NCBI GenBank assembly: GCA_949152475.1
Contig: OX424569.1
Span: forward strand, 33,463,950-33,527,949
Reading direction: 5' to 3'
Length of the DNA stretch: 64,000 bases
Source of the DNA: Terebella lapidaria
Taxonomy: Eukaryota; Annelida; Polychaeta; Terebellida; Terebellidae
Part shown: in pieces, positions 24,601 through 34,512 of the stretch
Position numbering within the stretch: the stretch's first letter is position 1
Layout: each line of letters begins with the position of its first letter
Translations under genes and position numbers: made by a program
The notes under the pieces: model-generated
What the model was told of the DNA's origin: nothing
Databases searched by the model: none
Seen by the model: only the letters and a program-made list of their open reading frames with translations

Positions 24601-27600
24601 TGCAGTTAGGCAACAAGGAGATTTTGCATGTAGTCAAATAGACAAGTAAATAATATAGCTCACTTTTTATTTGGATTTATTAAAATTTTTCTTGCAACTT
24701 TTCATGCTCTTGAGGATTCATTTTGATAACATTCAGGACTGATTTCTATTTTTCCGTACACACAAAGGTATTCTGATTGAAGGTCTGGGGTCGGTCATTG
24801 ACGGACTTCTGGGCACCGGGAACGGTACAACATCTACTAGTATCAATGTTGGTGTCGTGGGTCTCACCAAGGTATGTCTGAGGGGAGGGGAGGGTGGTGG
24901 GAGAGGGAGGGGGAGGGAGTGGTATAATTACACATAATTATGCGTACACTCGTCAACAGATGTATAATGTATGCTAATGATATGCTAATGACATGTACCC
25001 GCTATTCCAGGTTGGCAGCAGACGAGTCGTTCACATTTCGGCTTTGTTCATGATCGTGTTTGGGATTTTCACAAAGTTTGGGGCCCTATTCGTCACAGTT
25101 CCCGACCCCGTCATCGCAGCCACGTTCTTCATCTTATTCAGTAATATCCCTTAATTGTATCCCCCGAACAAAGTTCGGCGGATACTATGGATTTGGCTTC
25201 GTCGTCCGCGTCCGCGTCCTCGTCCGCGTCCGCAGAGATTTTCTTGTGAACGCGCTACAGGCCGCGATTCTCACCCTAACCCCATTATTTTTTGCAGGCA
25301 CATATATACTGGTAAGATCCCGACACCAATCGATTTTGGTTGCCGTGGCAACTGAATTGGTCGTTTGGGGACACATTTTGCATTGAAAACAGCCTGTTTG
25401 AGACACATGGCTTGTGAACGCGCTACAGGCCGCAATTCTCACCCGATCACCATTATTTTTTGCAGGCACATATATTATGGTAAGATCCCGACACCAATCG
25501 ATTTTGGTTGCCGTGGCAACTGAATTGGTCGTTTGGGGACACATTTTGCATTGAAAACAGCATGTTTGAGACACATGGCTTGTGAACGCTCTACAGATGG
25601 CAATTTTTGACGAATCTCGATAATATTTGGAAGTGTTGTTGGGAAGGGCTGTCACACGAAACCAATCGTTTTTTAGAATGATCATATAAATATTAATATG
25701 TTAACAGCCTAACTTATTACAGAATTTTGAAATATCCATTTTGACATGTACGATCATTCCAATAGCCTGTACAGTGGAAGGTAATGACACTGGTTTCTTG
25801 TTCAGAATGGAGAACTGAAGTTTTCAGTGAAAACAGGACAATATTACTGAATAAGTTAACATTAGTTTTATTAGTTAAGTCTATTATTGTCCACAATAAA
25901 AATAGTTAAGATGAGAAACGTTTATTATTAAGCTCAACAAGGTAAAGGTTTTGTCCAGTACAAATTTCATGGGTGTAACTGAATAAGTTAACATTATTTT
26001 TGATAGTTAAGTCTATTATTGACCACAATGAAAATAGTTAAGACAAGAAATATTTATTATTAACCTCAACAAGGTAAATGTTTTGTCCAGTACAAATTTC
26101 ATTGGTGTAACCGAATAAGTTAACATTATTTTCACTAGTTAAGTCTATTATTGACCACAATAAAAATAGTTAAGTCTATTATTGACCACAATAAAAATAG
26201 TTAAGATGAGAAATATTTATTATTAAGCTCAACAAGGTGAAAGTATGTCCAGTACAGATTTCATGGGTGTACTGAATAAGTTAACATTAATTTTACTAGT
26301 TTAGTCTATTATTGACCACAATAAAAATAGTTAAGACAAGAAATATTTATTATTGGGCTCAACAAGGTAAATATTCTGTCCAGTAGACATTTTTTGTCTA
26401 ACCAAATAAGTTAACATTTTTTTTGCTAGTTAAGTCTATTATTGACCTCAATAAAAATAGTTAAGATGAGAAACCAATATTATTGAGCTCAACAAGGTTA
26501 AAGATTTGTCCAGTACAAATTTCATTGGTGTAACCGAATAAGTTAACATTATTTTCACTAGTTAAGTCTATTATTGACCACAATAAATAGTTAAGTCTAT
26601 TATTGACCACAATAAAAATAGTTAAGATGAGAAATATTTATTATTAAGCCCAACAAGGTGAAAGTATGTCCAGTACAGATTTCGTGGGTGTACTGAATAA
26701 GTTAACATTATTTTTACTAGTTTAGTCTATTATTGACTACAATAAAAATAGTTAAGACAAGAAATATTTATTATTGGGCCCAACAAGGTAAAGATTCTGT
26801 CTAGTAGACATTTTATGTCTGTAACCAAATAAGTTAACATTTTTTTTGCTAGTTAAGTCTATTATTGACCTCAATAAAAATAGTTAAGATGAGAAACAAT
26901 TATTATTGAGCTCAACAAGGTCAAGGTTTTGTCTGGTAGAAATTTCTGGGTGTAACCGAATAAGTCAACTTTATTTTTACATGTTAAGTCTATTATTGAC
27001 CACAATGAAAATAGTTAAGACAAGAAATATTTATTATTGGGCTCAACAAGGTGAAGACTTTGTCCAGTAGAGATTTTATGTTTGTGACCAAATAAGTTAA
27101 CATTATTTTTTTGCTAGTTAAGTCTATTATTGATCACAATAGCTTTTTATGAAAACATTGATCAACTTTTACTTTGAATTTCAACTTGAGACCATGTTTG
27201 GCACAAATTATGAGTTAAAATATAACTTATGGTGAAAAATTCGATCTGGCTCCAATTTCGTCATCTTGAAATGCAGTTTTGGTCAACTTTTACTTTGAAT
27301 TTCAACTTGAAAGCATGTTTGGCACATATTATAAGTCGAAATATAACTTATGGCGAAAAGTTCTATCTGGCTCCAATTTCGTCATCTTGAAATGCAGTTT
27401 TGGTCAACTTTTACATTGAATTTCAACTTAATACCAAGTTTGGCACATATTATGAGTTGAAATATAACTCATGGCGAAAAGTTTGATCTGGGTCCAATTT
27501 CGTCATCTTGAAATGCAGTTTTGGTCAACTTTTACTTTGAATTTCAACTTGAAAGCATATTTGTACGGAAGCGTAGAAGGGCCACTATGTAGTTTTTTAT

Positions 27601-30600
27601 TTTTTAATTTCCCGAGTTATAACTCGATAATATCGACTTATATCTCGATAATATCGATTTATATCTCGATAATATCGACTTATAACTCGATAATATCGAC
27701 TTATATGTCGATAATATCGACTTATATCTCGATAATATCGACTTATATCTCGATAATATCGACTTATATCTCGATAATATCGACTTATATCTCGATAATA
27801 TCGACTTATAACTCGATAATATCGACTTATAACTCGATAATATCGACTTATATCTCGATAATATCGACTTATATCTCGATAATATCGACTTATATGTCGA
27901 TAATATCGACTTATAACTCGATAATATCGACTTATAACTCGATAATATCGACTTATAACTCGATAATATCGACTTATATCTCGATAATATCGACTTATAT
28001 CTCGATAATATCGACTTATATCTCGATAATATCGACTTAATATATCAGGGTTGTCCGCCCAATATGTACATGTATGTATAATGTACGTGGGTAACCAATA
28101 ACGACTGTGTCAATTGGCGTATATGTCCCCGTGTGAACATTGAAATAAATGATATCTAAAATGAAAACTTTCCCCTCTGATGTAAATATCAATTACATTA
28201 ATTACATATTAGACTTCTAACAGTATTTGACTCTCATATAAAATCAGTAATGTTTATTTGTTTTCTCATTACGTATATGCACAGGCAGACTATACATCAT
28301 ATGCTGTGATTTAAGTCGAGATACTAAGTCGATATTATCGAGTTACTAACTCGATATTATCGAGATACTAACTCGATATTATCGACTTACTAACTCGATA
28401 TTATCGAGTTACTAACTCGATATTATCGACTTACTAACTCGGGAATTTGAAAAAAATAAATCTCCCTGTGCCTGATCCACTCTTAAGTCGATATTATCGA
28501 GGTATAAGTCGATATTATCGACATATAAGTCGATATTATCGAGATATAAGTCGATATTATCGAGTTATAAGTCGATATTATCGAGTTATAAGTCGATATT
28601 ATCGAGATATAAGTCGATATTATCGAGATATAAGTCGATATTATCGAGATATAAGTCGATATTATCGAGATATAAGTCGATATTATCGAGTTATAAGTCG
28701 ATATTATCGACATATAAGTCGATATTATCGAGTTATAAGTCGATATTATCGAGATATAAGTCGATATTATCGAGATATACCGGGGGGGTAAGTCGATATT
28801 ATCGAGTTATAACTTGGGAAATTAAAAAATAAAAAACTACATAGTGGCCCTTCTACGCTTCCGTATATTTGGCACATATTATGAGTCGAAATATAACTTA
28901 TGGTGAAAAGTTCGATCTGGCTCCAATTTCGCCATCTTGAAATGCAGTTTTGGTCAACTTTTAGTTTGAATTTCAATTTGAAACCAAGTTGGGCAGGTAT
29001 TATGAGTTAAAATATAACTTATGACGAAAAGTTTGATCTGGCTCCAATTTTGTCATCTTGAAATGCAGTTTTGATTAACTTTTACTTTGAATTTCAACTT
29101 GAAACCATGTTTAGCCCATACATGTACTATGAATCGAAATATAACTTATGGTGAGAAGTTCAATCTAGCTCCAATTTCGTCATCTTGAAATGCATTTTTG
29201 GTCAAATTTTACTTTGAATTTCAACTTGGAACCAAGTTTGTAAAATATTCTGAGTTGAAATATAAATAGGTGAAAAGATTGATCTATCTGTATTTTCGTT
29301 ATTTTATCAAACATGTCGAATGGAAATTCATATAAAGAGATTTCAGTGGTGATTTTGAATTCGACCTTCAATAACCTCGGAAAATCAGTGCAGCAGTTTT
29401 GGTGGGGAAAAGAAAACAGTTGTGACTTGGGATTTAACATTTCTCTGGTAATCTTTTTTAGCCCTTGCTCTAGTTTTTCACACTTGACAGTGATATATTT
29501 GGGGCAACAGAGATGATAGGGCTATGGGGGATACACCCAAGCGGTCGTAGGCGACCGGAAGCGTCTAGTTATTCAATCCAATCAACTCAATAGCAAGAGT
29601 CAAATCATCAATGATATTGATGGGAGTATAAATGAAAAATCAGGTGAAATATAAGAAAATTGAAACCAAGTGATGAATTTTGTGAATACTTCTCCTGGAT
29701 TTTGAATTATCCAGGCTTTTGTAGTCCAAATAGGTGCTTGCTACAACTGAGCAATCTTAAACAAAGCCTTTCACAACTTTCTATTCCAGGTATGATCGTT
29801 GCGGTGGGAATCTCAAACTTGCAGTACGTGGACATGAACTCCAGCAGGAATCTTTTCATCATCGGCTTCTCGCTGTTCGTGGGACTGTCCATACCCCAGT
29901 GGGTCAGCGCTGAGGGAAATAAGACACAAATCAGTACAGGTCAGCAGCGGACGTGTTCATGATATTGTTCATGATGTAACATTTCAGCGAGAAATGGAAA
30001 AGTAATGTTAACTCTGGTTTCAAATGATTATGTTCTGTAAGTTTGACATGGATCAAGTCAGTCTGTAGGTGCACAATCATAGCAGTCAATAACTAGACGT
30101 CAAGGCCTAAAGGCCTTGGAGGCATTTCAGGGTGAAGCATGAAAAAAACAAGATGCTGAAAAAATTTAAGGTCAAGGTCAAAGGTCATCCCTAATACCCT
30201 CAAGACATGTTTGTCTAGGGCGACGAGTCCGAAAATAACGTCTGTTTCGCTCTACGAGGCACCGTTTCCGAGATATCGATGAAAACGAAAAATGCCGACT
30301 CAGCGAAGAAATTTAAGGTCAAGGTCAAAGATCATCCATACTACCCCTTAGACATGTTTGTCTAGGATGACGAGTCCGAAAATAACGTCCATTTCGATCT
30401 ACGACACATCTTTTCCGAGATATGCATGAGAGCCTCATGCATGAGAGCCTCAAGCTAAAATTATTTCGAGCCCTAGGTCAAAGGTCGTTTGACGGATCAG
30501 CCTCAAATCAATAGGCTTCTTCCCTGCTGATATATGAACCTCCATTTTGGCAAAACTGTAAAGGCGTTTCTGCTGAAATGCCTTAATAATGCATATTTGC

Positions 30601-31232
30601 CACTGATTCGATTTAAAGGACTCAAACATTTTGAACCCAGAACATTTTGTGTATGTGTAGATCTGCTTTTGAGTTGATTCAGAGATTTGAGGAAATGAAT
30701 AATTCTGTAAAACTTTAGGATGTGTTCTACCTTGATTATGTGTCACTGTCAGCCGAGACCTTTCCCTCGAATGCCTCGACTGTTCTAATGTACTCGGGTG
30801 GCTGTATAGTGGTGTAAGTTTGTACTTGACTCTCTGCCAGGTGTACAAACTGTGGACAACATCTTCCAAGTGTTGCTGAGCACCTCGATGTTCGTAGGCG
30901 GGATGGTCGGATTATTCCTGGACAACACAATACCTGGTACGGATGAGGAGAGAGGTCTTGCTGCTTGGAAACAGTTCCGTAAAGTCACTTCTGGCGCCGG
31001 TCAGTCTAAAGAACTCAGTGTCCTGATGTCGTCCATCTACGATCTACCGCTGTGCATGCCATGCTTACGCAAGTGGCGGTGGACTCGATACTTGCCATTC
31101 TGTCCGACGTACGGCACAGAGCGAGAGGTCACGGGTAGAACTGCGGCTAGTATTGATGAGGAGGTCGCGCTAAATCATAATGCATCCGTGCTGGCAGAGG
31201 CTGCCGATATCCAAGTCAAGGTCACTGTATGA
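18683..31232 (+). CDS. SLC23-family sodium/ascorbate (nucleobase) transporter, 12 coding exons
   Basis: Joined exons: 18683-18913, 19393-19550, 19696-19796, 20089-20183, 20356-20537, 21237-21357, 21484-21640, 21828-21977, 24768-24871, 25011-25140, 29790-29939, 30841-31232. All introns are GT/AG with matching phases. The product is 656 aa, close to vertebrate SLC23A2 (about 650 aa). The start sits in a perfect Kozak context (CCACCATGG).

Seen: the TM1 QH pair (Q77-H78); a loop with sequons N168-KT and N174-ES, where vertebrate SVCTs are glycosylated; ESVGDY (E374, D378) in TM8; [18 protein letters not shown] (416-433), the nucleobase-ascorbate signature; [22 protein letters not shown] and [13 protein letters not shown]. 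The family has 14 membrane helices, acts at the plasma membrane and couples Na+ to substrate uptake.

Odd: the first position of the signature is Ile424, where SVCTs have Pro and purine/uracil carriers Gln/Glu, so the substrate is uncertain. Introns 8, 10 and 11 are swollen by repeats. Confidence 0.95.
19551..19695. other. SLC23 intron 2
   Basis: A 145-bp intron, donor GTCAGT, acceptor TTTCCAG. Unremarkable. Introns 3, 4, 5, 6, 7 and 9 are similarly free of obvious repeats. Confidence 0.8.
21978..24767. other. SLC23 intron 8, mostly minisatellite
   Basis: The 2.8-kb intron starts GTGAGAATC directly before the array and ends ACACAAAG. The last 150 bp are unique and include the acceptor tract. 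Confidence 0.85.
21985..24610. repeat. 17/18-bp minisatellite in intron 8
   Basis: About 150 units built from two alternating types, ACAGCTGGGTGAACCTT (or GGCAGCTGGGAAAACCTT) and ACAGCTAGGGAAACCTG. Dimers of these form higher-order blocks (for example around 22440-23400 and 23840-24470). Each unit carries CAGCTG or CAGCTA, so E-box-like CAGCTG occurs dozens of times. It begins within about ten bases of the splice donor. Confidence 0.93.
25243..25600. repeat. 168-bp tandem repeat, about two units
   Basis: TTGTGAACGCGCTACAGGCC begins units at 25243 and 25411, and a diverged third start (TTGTGAACGCTCTACAG) lies at 25579. Each unit contains ATTATTTTTTGCAGGCACAT and AATCGATTTTGGTTGCCGTG. Confidence 0.85.
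25850..27150. repeat. 131-bp tandem array with a ~423-bp higher-order period
   Basis: Units begin near GAATAAGTTAACATTA and include AGTCTATTATTGACCACAAT and CTCAACAAGGT. There are about ten units at spacings near 131, 131 and 160 bp. The long third unit carries a partial internal duplication of GTTAAGTCTATTATTGACC. The triplet repeats (26114 and 26537 start equivalent blocks). Confidence 0.85.
27164..27557. repeat. 120-bp tandem array, left part
   Basis: Units contain CAACTTTTACTTTGAATTTC and TCCAATTTCGTCATCTTGAA. The array continues at 28872-29270 on the far side of the inserted foldback element. Confidence 0.9.
27564..28865. mobile_element. Foldback element of palindromic 21-bp repeats, 6-bp target duplication
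   Basis: It starts TACGGAAGCGTAGAAGGGCC and ends with the exact inverse. The inverted ends run about 60 bp to TTCCCGAGTTATAACT. It is flanked by TATTTG at 27558-27563 and 28866-28871, and it interrupts a 120-bp satellite unit cleanly, so it is younger than that array. The left array (27618-28037) is 20 units of 21 bp around the near-palindrome TCGATAATATCGA. A unique spacer follows (28041-28310). Then come a 22-bp-period array (28316-28440) and the inverse 21-bp array (28484-28815). The long in-phase frames here arise from the 21-bp period and are not genes. Confidence 0.88.
28872..29270. repeat. 120-bp tandem array, right part
   Basis: Continuation of the array at 27164-27557, with increasing divergence towards 29270. 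Confidence 0.9.
30093..30587 (-). mobile_element. Short Helitron-like copy (family B) in intron 11
   Basis: Inverted relative to 15836-17620. It reads CTAGACGTCAAGGCCTAAAG at its 3' end (here on the left) and closes with GCTGAAATGCCTTAA (the 5' end). It contains about two units of the 147-bp satellite (GGGCGACGAGTCCGAAAATA, CCGTTTCCGAGATATCGATG). A 13-base ATGCATGAGAGCC duplication sits at about 30423-30448. Confidence 0.65.
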
Positions 31233-31913
31233 TAGTAAACTTATTTATACCCATAGATGAACTTGTTATCTGTACTGTGTCAATTGATCTGAGCCCTCAT
31301 CTCTTTTCTTGAAAGTAGACATGATATGATATATTCTGCCAGGCTTAAAAGTGATACCAATTGTAACAATTGTGATGTAATAGTTGGTCAGAATCAATTA
31401 CTGCCTACTTGAAGCCTGAGTCATACTTAAGAATTGACAGTCTTGAATGTACAATGCTTTGTTATATATATATATATCAACATTCTCAAGATTCCATTAT
31501 TTCAGGATTTCTTGACATTTCTTGATATCAGCTTTGTTTCTTGCACACAAATTTAATTTATAAGGAACCACAATCATGTTATGCCTTACATTTGCTACTT
31601 CAGTATGAACTTGTTCTCAAGATCTATGGAGTATATTGTTTGTATTAAACTGAAGATCAATCCTGCAGTTTATAATAATTCAGGTGATGTCATATTTATT
31701 TATTGTTGTATAGCATTCACGACTTTTCACGCATTAGTGTAGAACTATAGTCTGATTTTTAAAACTCATTCACACTGGGTTTTTTTTGCTGATATTTTCA
31801 TGAATCTTATCATATAATTTGGCATACTTCACCTTGGCCTCGAATAGCAATTTTCTGTGAACTTTCCGAATTCTGCTCATGAAACAGAGGAAGTTAGCAA
31901 TCTTGAATTTTAG
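31233..31913 (+). other. SLC23 3' UTR or downstream DNA
   Basis: AT-rich and without open frames. No AATAAA soon after the stop. A strong poly(A) site is not visible before the minisatellite, so the 3' UTR may be long. Confidence 0.4.
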
Positions 31914-33285
31914 GATGATTTACATAGGGACCACGGGTTAGGGTTGGGACCACCCATGATTTACATAGGGACCACGGGTTAGGGTTGGGACCACCCATGA
32001 TTTACATAGGGACTGCGGGTTAGGGTTGGGACCACCCATGATTTACATTGGAACCGCAGGTTAGGGTTGGGACCACCCATGATTTACATAGGGACTGCGG
32101 GTTAGGGTTGGGACCACCCATGATTTACATAGGGACCACGGGTTAGGGTTGGGACCACCCATGATTTACATAGGGACTGCGGGTTAGGGTTGGGATCATC
32201 CATGATTTACACAGGGACTGCGGGTTAGGATTGGGACCACCCATGATTTACATAGGGACCACGGGTTAGGGTTGGGACCACCCATGATTTACATAGGGAC
32301 TGCGGGTTAGGGTTGGGACCACCCATGATTTACATAGGGACCATGGGTTAGGGTTGGGACCACCCATGATTTACATAGGGACTGCGGGTTAGGGTTGGGA
32401 CCACCCATGATTTACATAGGGACCACGGGTTAGGATTGGGACCACCCATGATTTACATAGGGACCACGGGTTAGGGTGGGACCACCCATGATTTACATAG
32501 GTGCATGGGTTAGGGTTGGGACCACCCATGATTTACATCGGTGCATGGGTTAGGGTTGGGACCACCCATGATTTACATAGGGACTGTGGGTTAGGGTTGG
32601 GACCACTTATGATTTACATAGGTGCGTGGGTTAGGGTTGGGACCACTTATGATTTACATAGGGACTGTGGGTTAGGGTTGGGACCACCCATGATTTACAT
32701 AGGTGCATGGGTTAGGGTTGGGACCACCCATGATTTACATAGGGACTGCGGGTTAGGGTAGGGACCACCCATGATTTACATTGGGACTGTGGGTTAGGGT
32801 TGGGACCACCCATGATTTACATAGGGACTGTGGGTTAGGGTTGGGACCACCCATGATTTACACAGGGAACGTGGGTTAGGGTTGGGACCACCCATGATTT
32901 ACATAGGGACTGTGGGTTAGGGTTGGGACCACCCATGATTTACACAGGGAACGTGGGTTAGGGTTGGGACCACCCATGATTTACACAGGGAACGTGGGTT
33001 AGGATTGGGACCACCCATGATTTACATAGGGACTGTGGGTTAGGGTTGGGACCACCCATGATTTACACAGGGAACGTGGGTTAGGGTTGGGACCACCCAT
33101 GATTTACACAGGGAACGTGGGTTAGGGTTGGGACCACCCATGATTTACACAGGGAACGTGGGTTAGGGTTGGGACCACCCATGATTTACATAGGGACCGA
33201 GGGTTAGGGATGGGACCACCCATGATTACATAGGCACCGCGGGTTAGGGTTGAGACCACCCATGATTAACATAGGGACGGCAGGT
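31914..33285. repeat. 41-bp minisatellite, ~33 units, with G-quadruplex motif
   Basis: The unit is ATGATTTACATAGGGACCAC then GGGTTAGGGTTGGGACCACCC. In most units four G3 runs lie within about 22 bases (GGG-N5-GGG-N3-GGG-N2-GGG). The variants differ mainly in the first loop (ACCAC, ACTGC, ACTGT, AACGT). A sub-block near 32500-32730 has lost the first G run (GTGCATGGG). GGGTTAGGG resembles the animal telomere repeat, but the 41-bp period shows that this is not a telomere array. Confidence 0.93.
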
Positions 33286-34512
33286 CAATTGGACCATATA
33301 CTGCAGCGCTCACAGGGTACCTAATTCTTACTTGTCTACTCTGAACGTGTCCTGTACAAGGCGAAATGGCATCCGTTACAACAGTCAAGATCCTCGCTTA
33401 AATCAAAGTTTTGTGTTTTGAAACAAACACATAGTGTTTTGGAACCCATGTTTGCATAAATTAAGTGGAATTTGCATCATAGACATGTAATATTAAGTTG
33501 ACTGATTCGACCAAATATCATTTGAATGAACTGAAGGCAAAAAATGGTGTATGACGGACTAACAATCAGTCTACAAACAACTAACACAGGGTATTAAATT
33601 GTTATGTTTGCATCCACTCGCGAATCAGGACAGCATGACAGTTTTCATTATTTTTTAGGTTCACAGTGTTTCAACACAAGTATTTTTGTGTTTCACACAG
33701 GGGGGTGACAAGTACATACACGGAATGAGATTAATGCTCAGTGTAACAATATGTCCACATATATCACTTCTCTACCTTGCATATCAAGGACATAGGCCAA
33801 AATATTTCACACCCAACTTTGTGATTCGTTCTAACTGTGCAGCGGTTTTGTTTCATAAGAAACAAGTGGTTTGATCTACAATCTTATTGCTAAAGAATCA
33901 CGACTGAGGAGGAAAATACATCCCATGAAATACGTATTAACATTGTATAAATGTGGCGATGGTGTGTGAACAGATTGAATATTAGATATACTGTTAGGAA
34001 TATTTTTTTGTAACTAAGTAGATGAATATTTATATCAATGTATTGTGGGTGTGTAGATCTGCATATTGTGTATCCCATGTATATCATGATAGTAAAGTTA
34101 CCTGTACTTGGGACTTGCAATCAAACATCATTTATGTCTTTGCTGTTACCAAGACAAATGAGCGTTATGTACTGTTGAATCATGTACTGAGTATTACGGG
34201 TATAGTGTAGTATTACATGTGTGTGTGTATATTAGTTTACTGAAATGTACAGGGTCAGTATACAATGACTGTGTAGTGTGTACTGAAGGTGACTATGTGT
34301 AATGTTCCGGGGCATGTGTAAATATTGTCTTGATAAACATTAAAATGTCCTTGCAACAAAACCGGTTTTATTGAGTTTTTTTCGAGGAATTTGGTAGAAA
34401 ACCAGATGTAGCGCTCTTGTTATGAGCTGGCACGAGTGGGGAATGACATGCGTAAGTCAAAAACCATCAACAAATCAAAGCCCTCCAAACAGCTAGCAAT
34501 CATAGCCCTCTG
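33286..34512 (+). other. Downstream DNA with a possible distal poly(A) signal
   Basis: No gene seen. ATTAAA at 34339-34344, followed by a GT/T-containing stretch, could end a very long (about 3 kb) SLC23 transcript. The evidence is weak. Confidence 0.25.

Larger units (their letters stand above)
25147..29570 (+). mobile_element. Composite Helitron-like element with satellites, filling intron 10
   Basis: The start TTAATTGTATCCCCCGAAC with AACAAAGTTCGGCGGATAC lies about 12 bases after the exon-10 donor. It matches the 5' end of the short copy at 2135. The end near 29566 (CACCCAAGC, hairpin GGTCGTAGGCGACC, eight bases, CTAG then T) matches the 3' end at 2313. Inside are three different tandem arrays (168-, 131- and 120-bp units) and one later inserted foldback element. 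It may be a single large satellite-bearing Helitron-like copy or several joined pieces. No Rep/helicase is encoded. Confidence 0.5.

Noticed and set aside
27471-28791. Frames of 76-189 codons with a YISIIST repeat
   Set aside because: Product of the 21-bp palindromic array inside a foldback element.
32501-32761. 86-codon frame in the 41-bp minisatellite
   Set aside because: Repeat-derived, low complexity, no support as a gene.
31914-33285. Telomere or internal telomeric array
   Set aside because: GGGTTAGGG occurs only once per 41-bp unit. There are no pure TTAGGG tandem runs.
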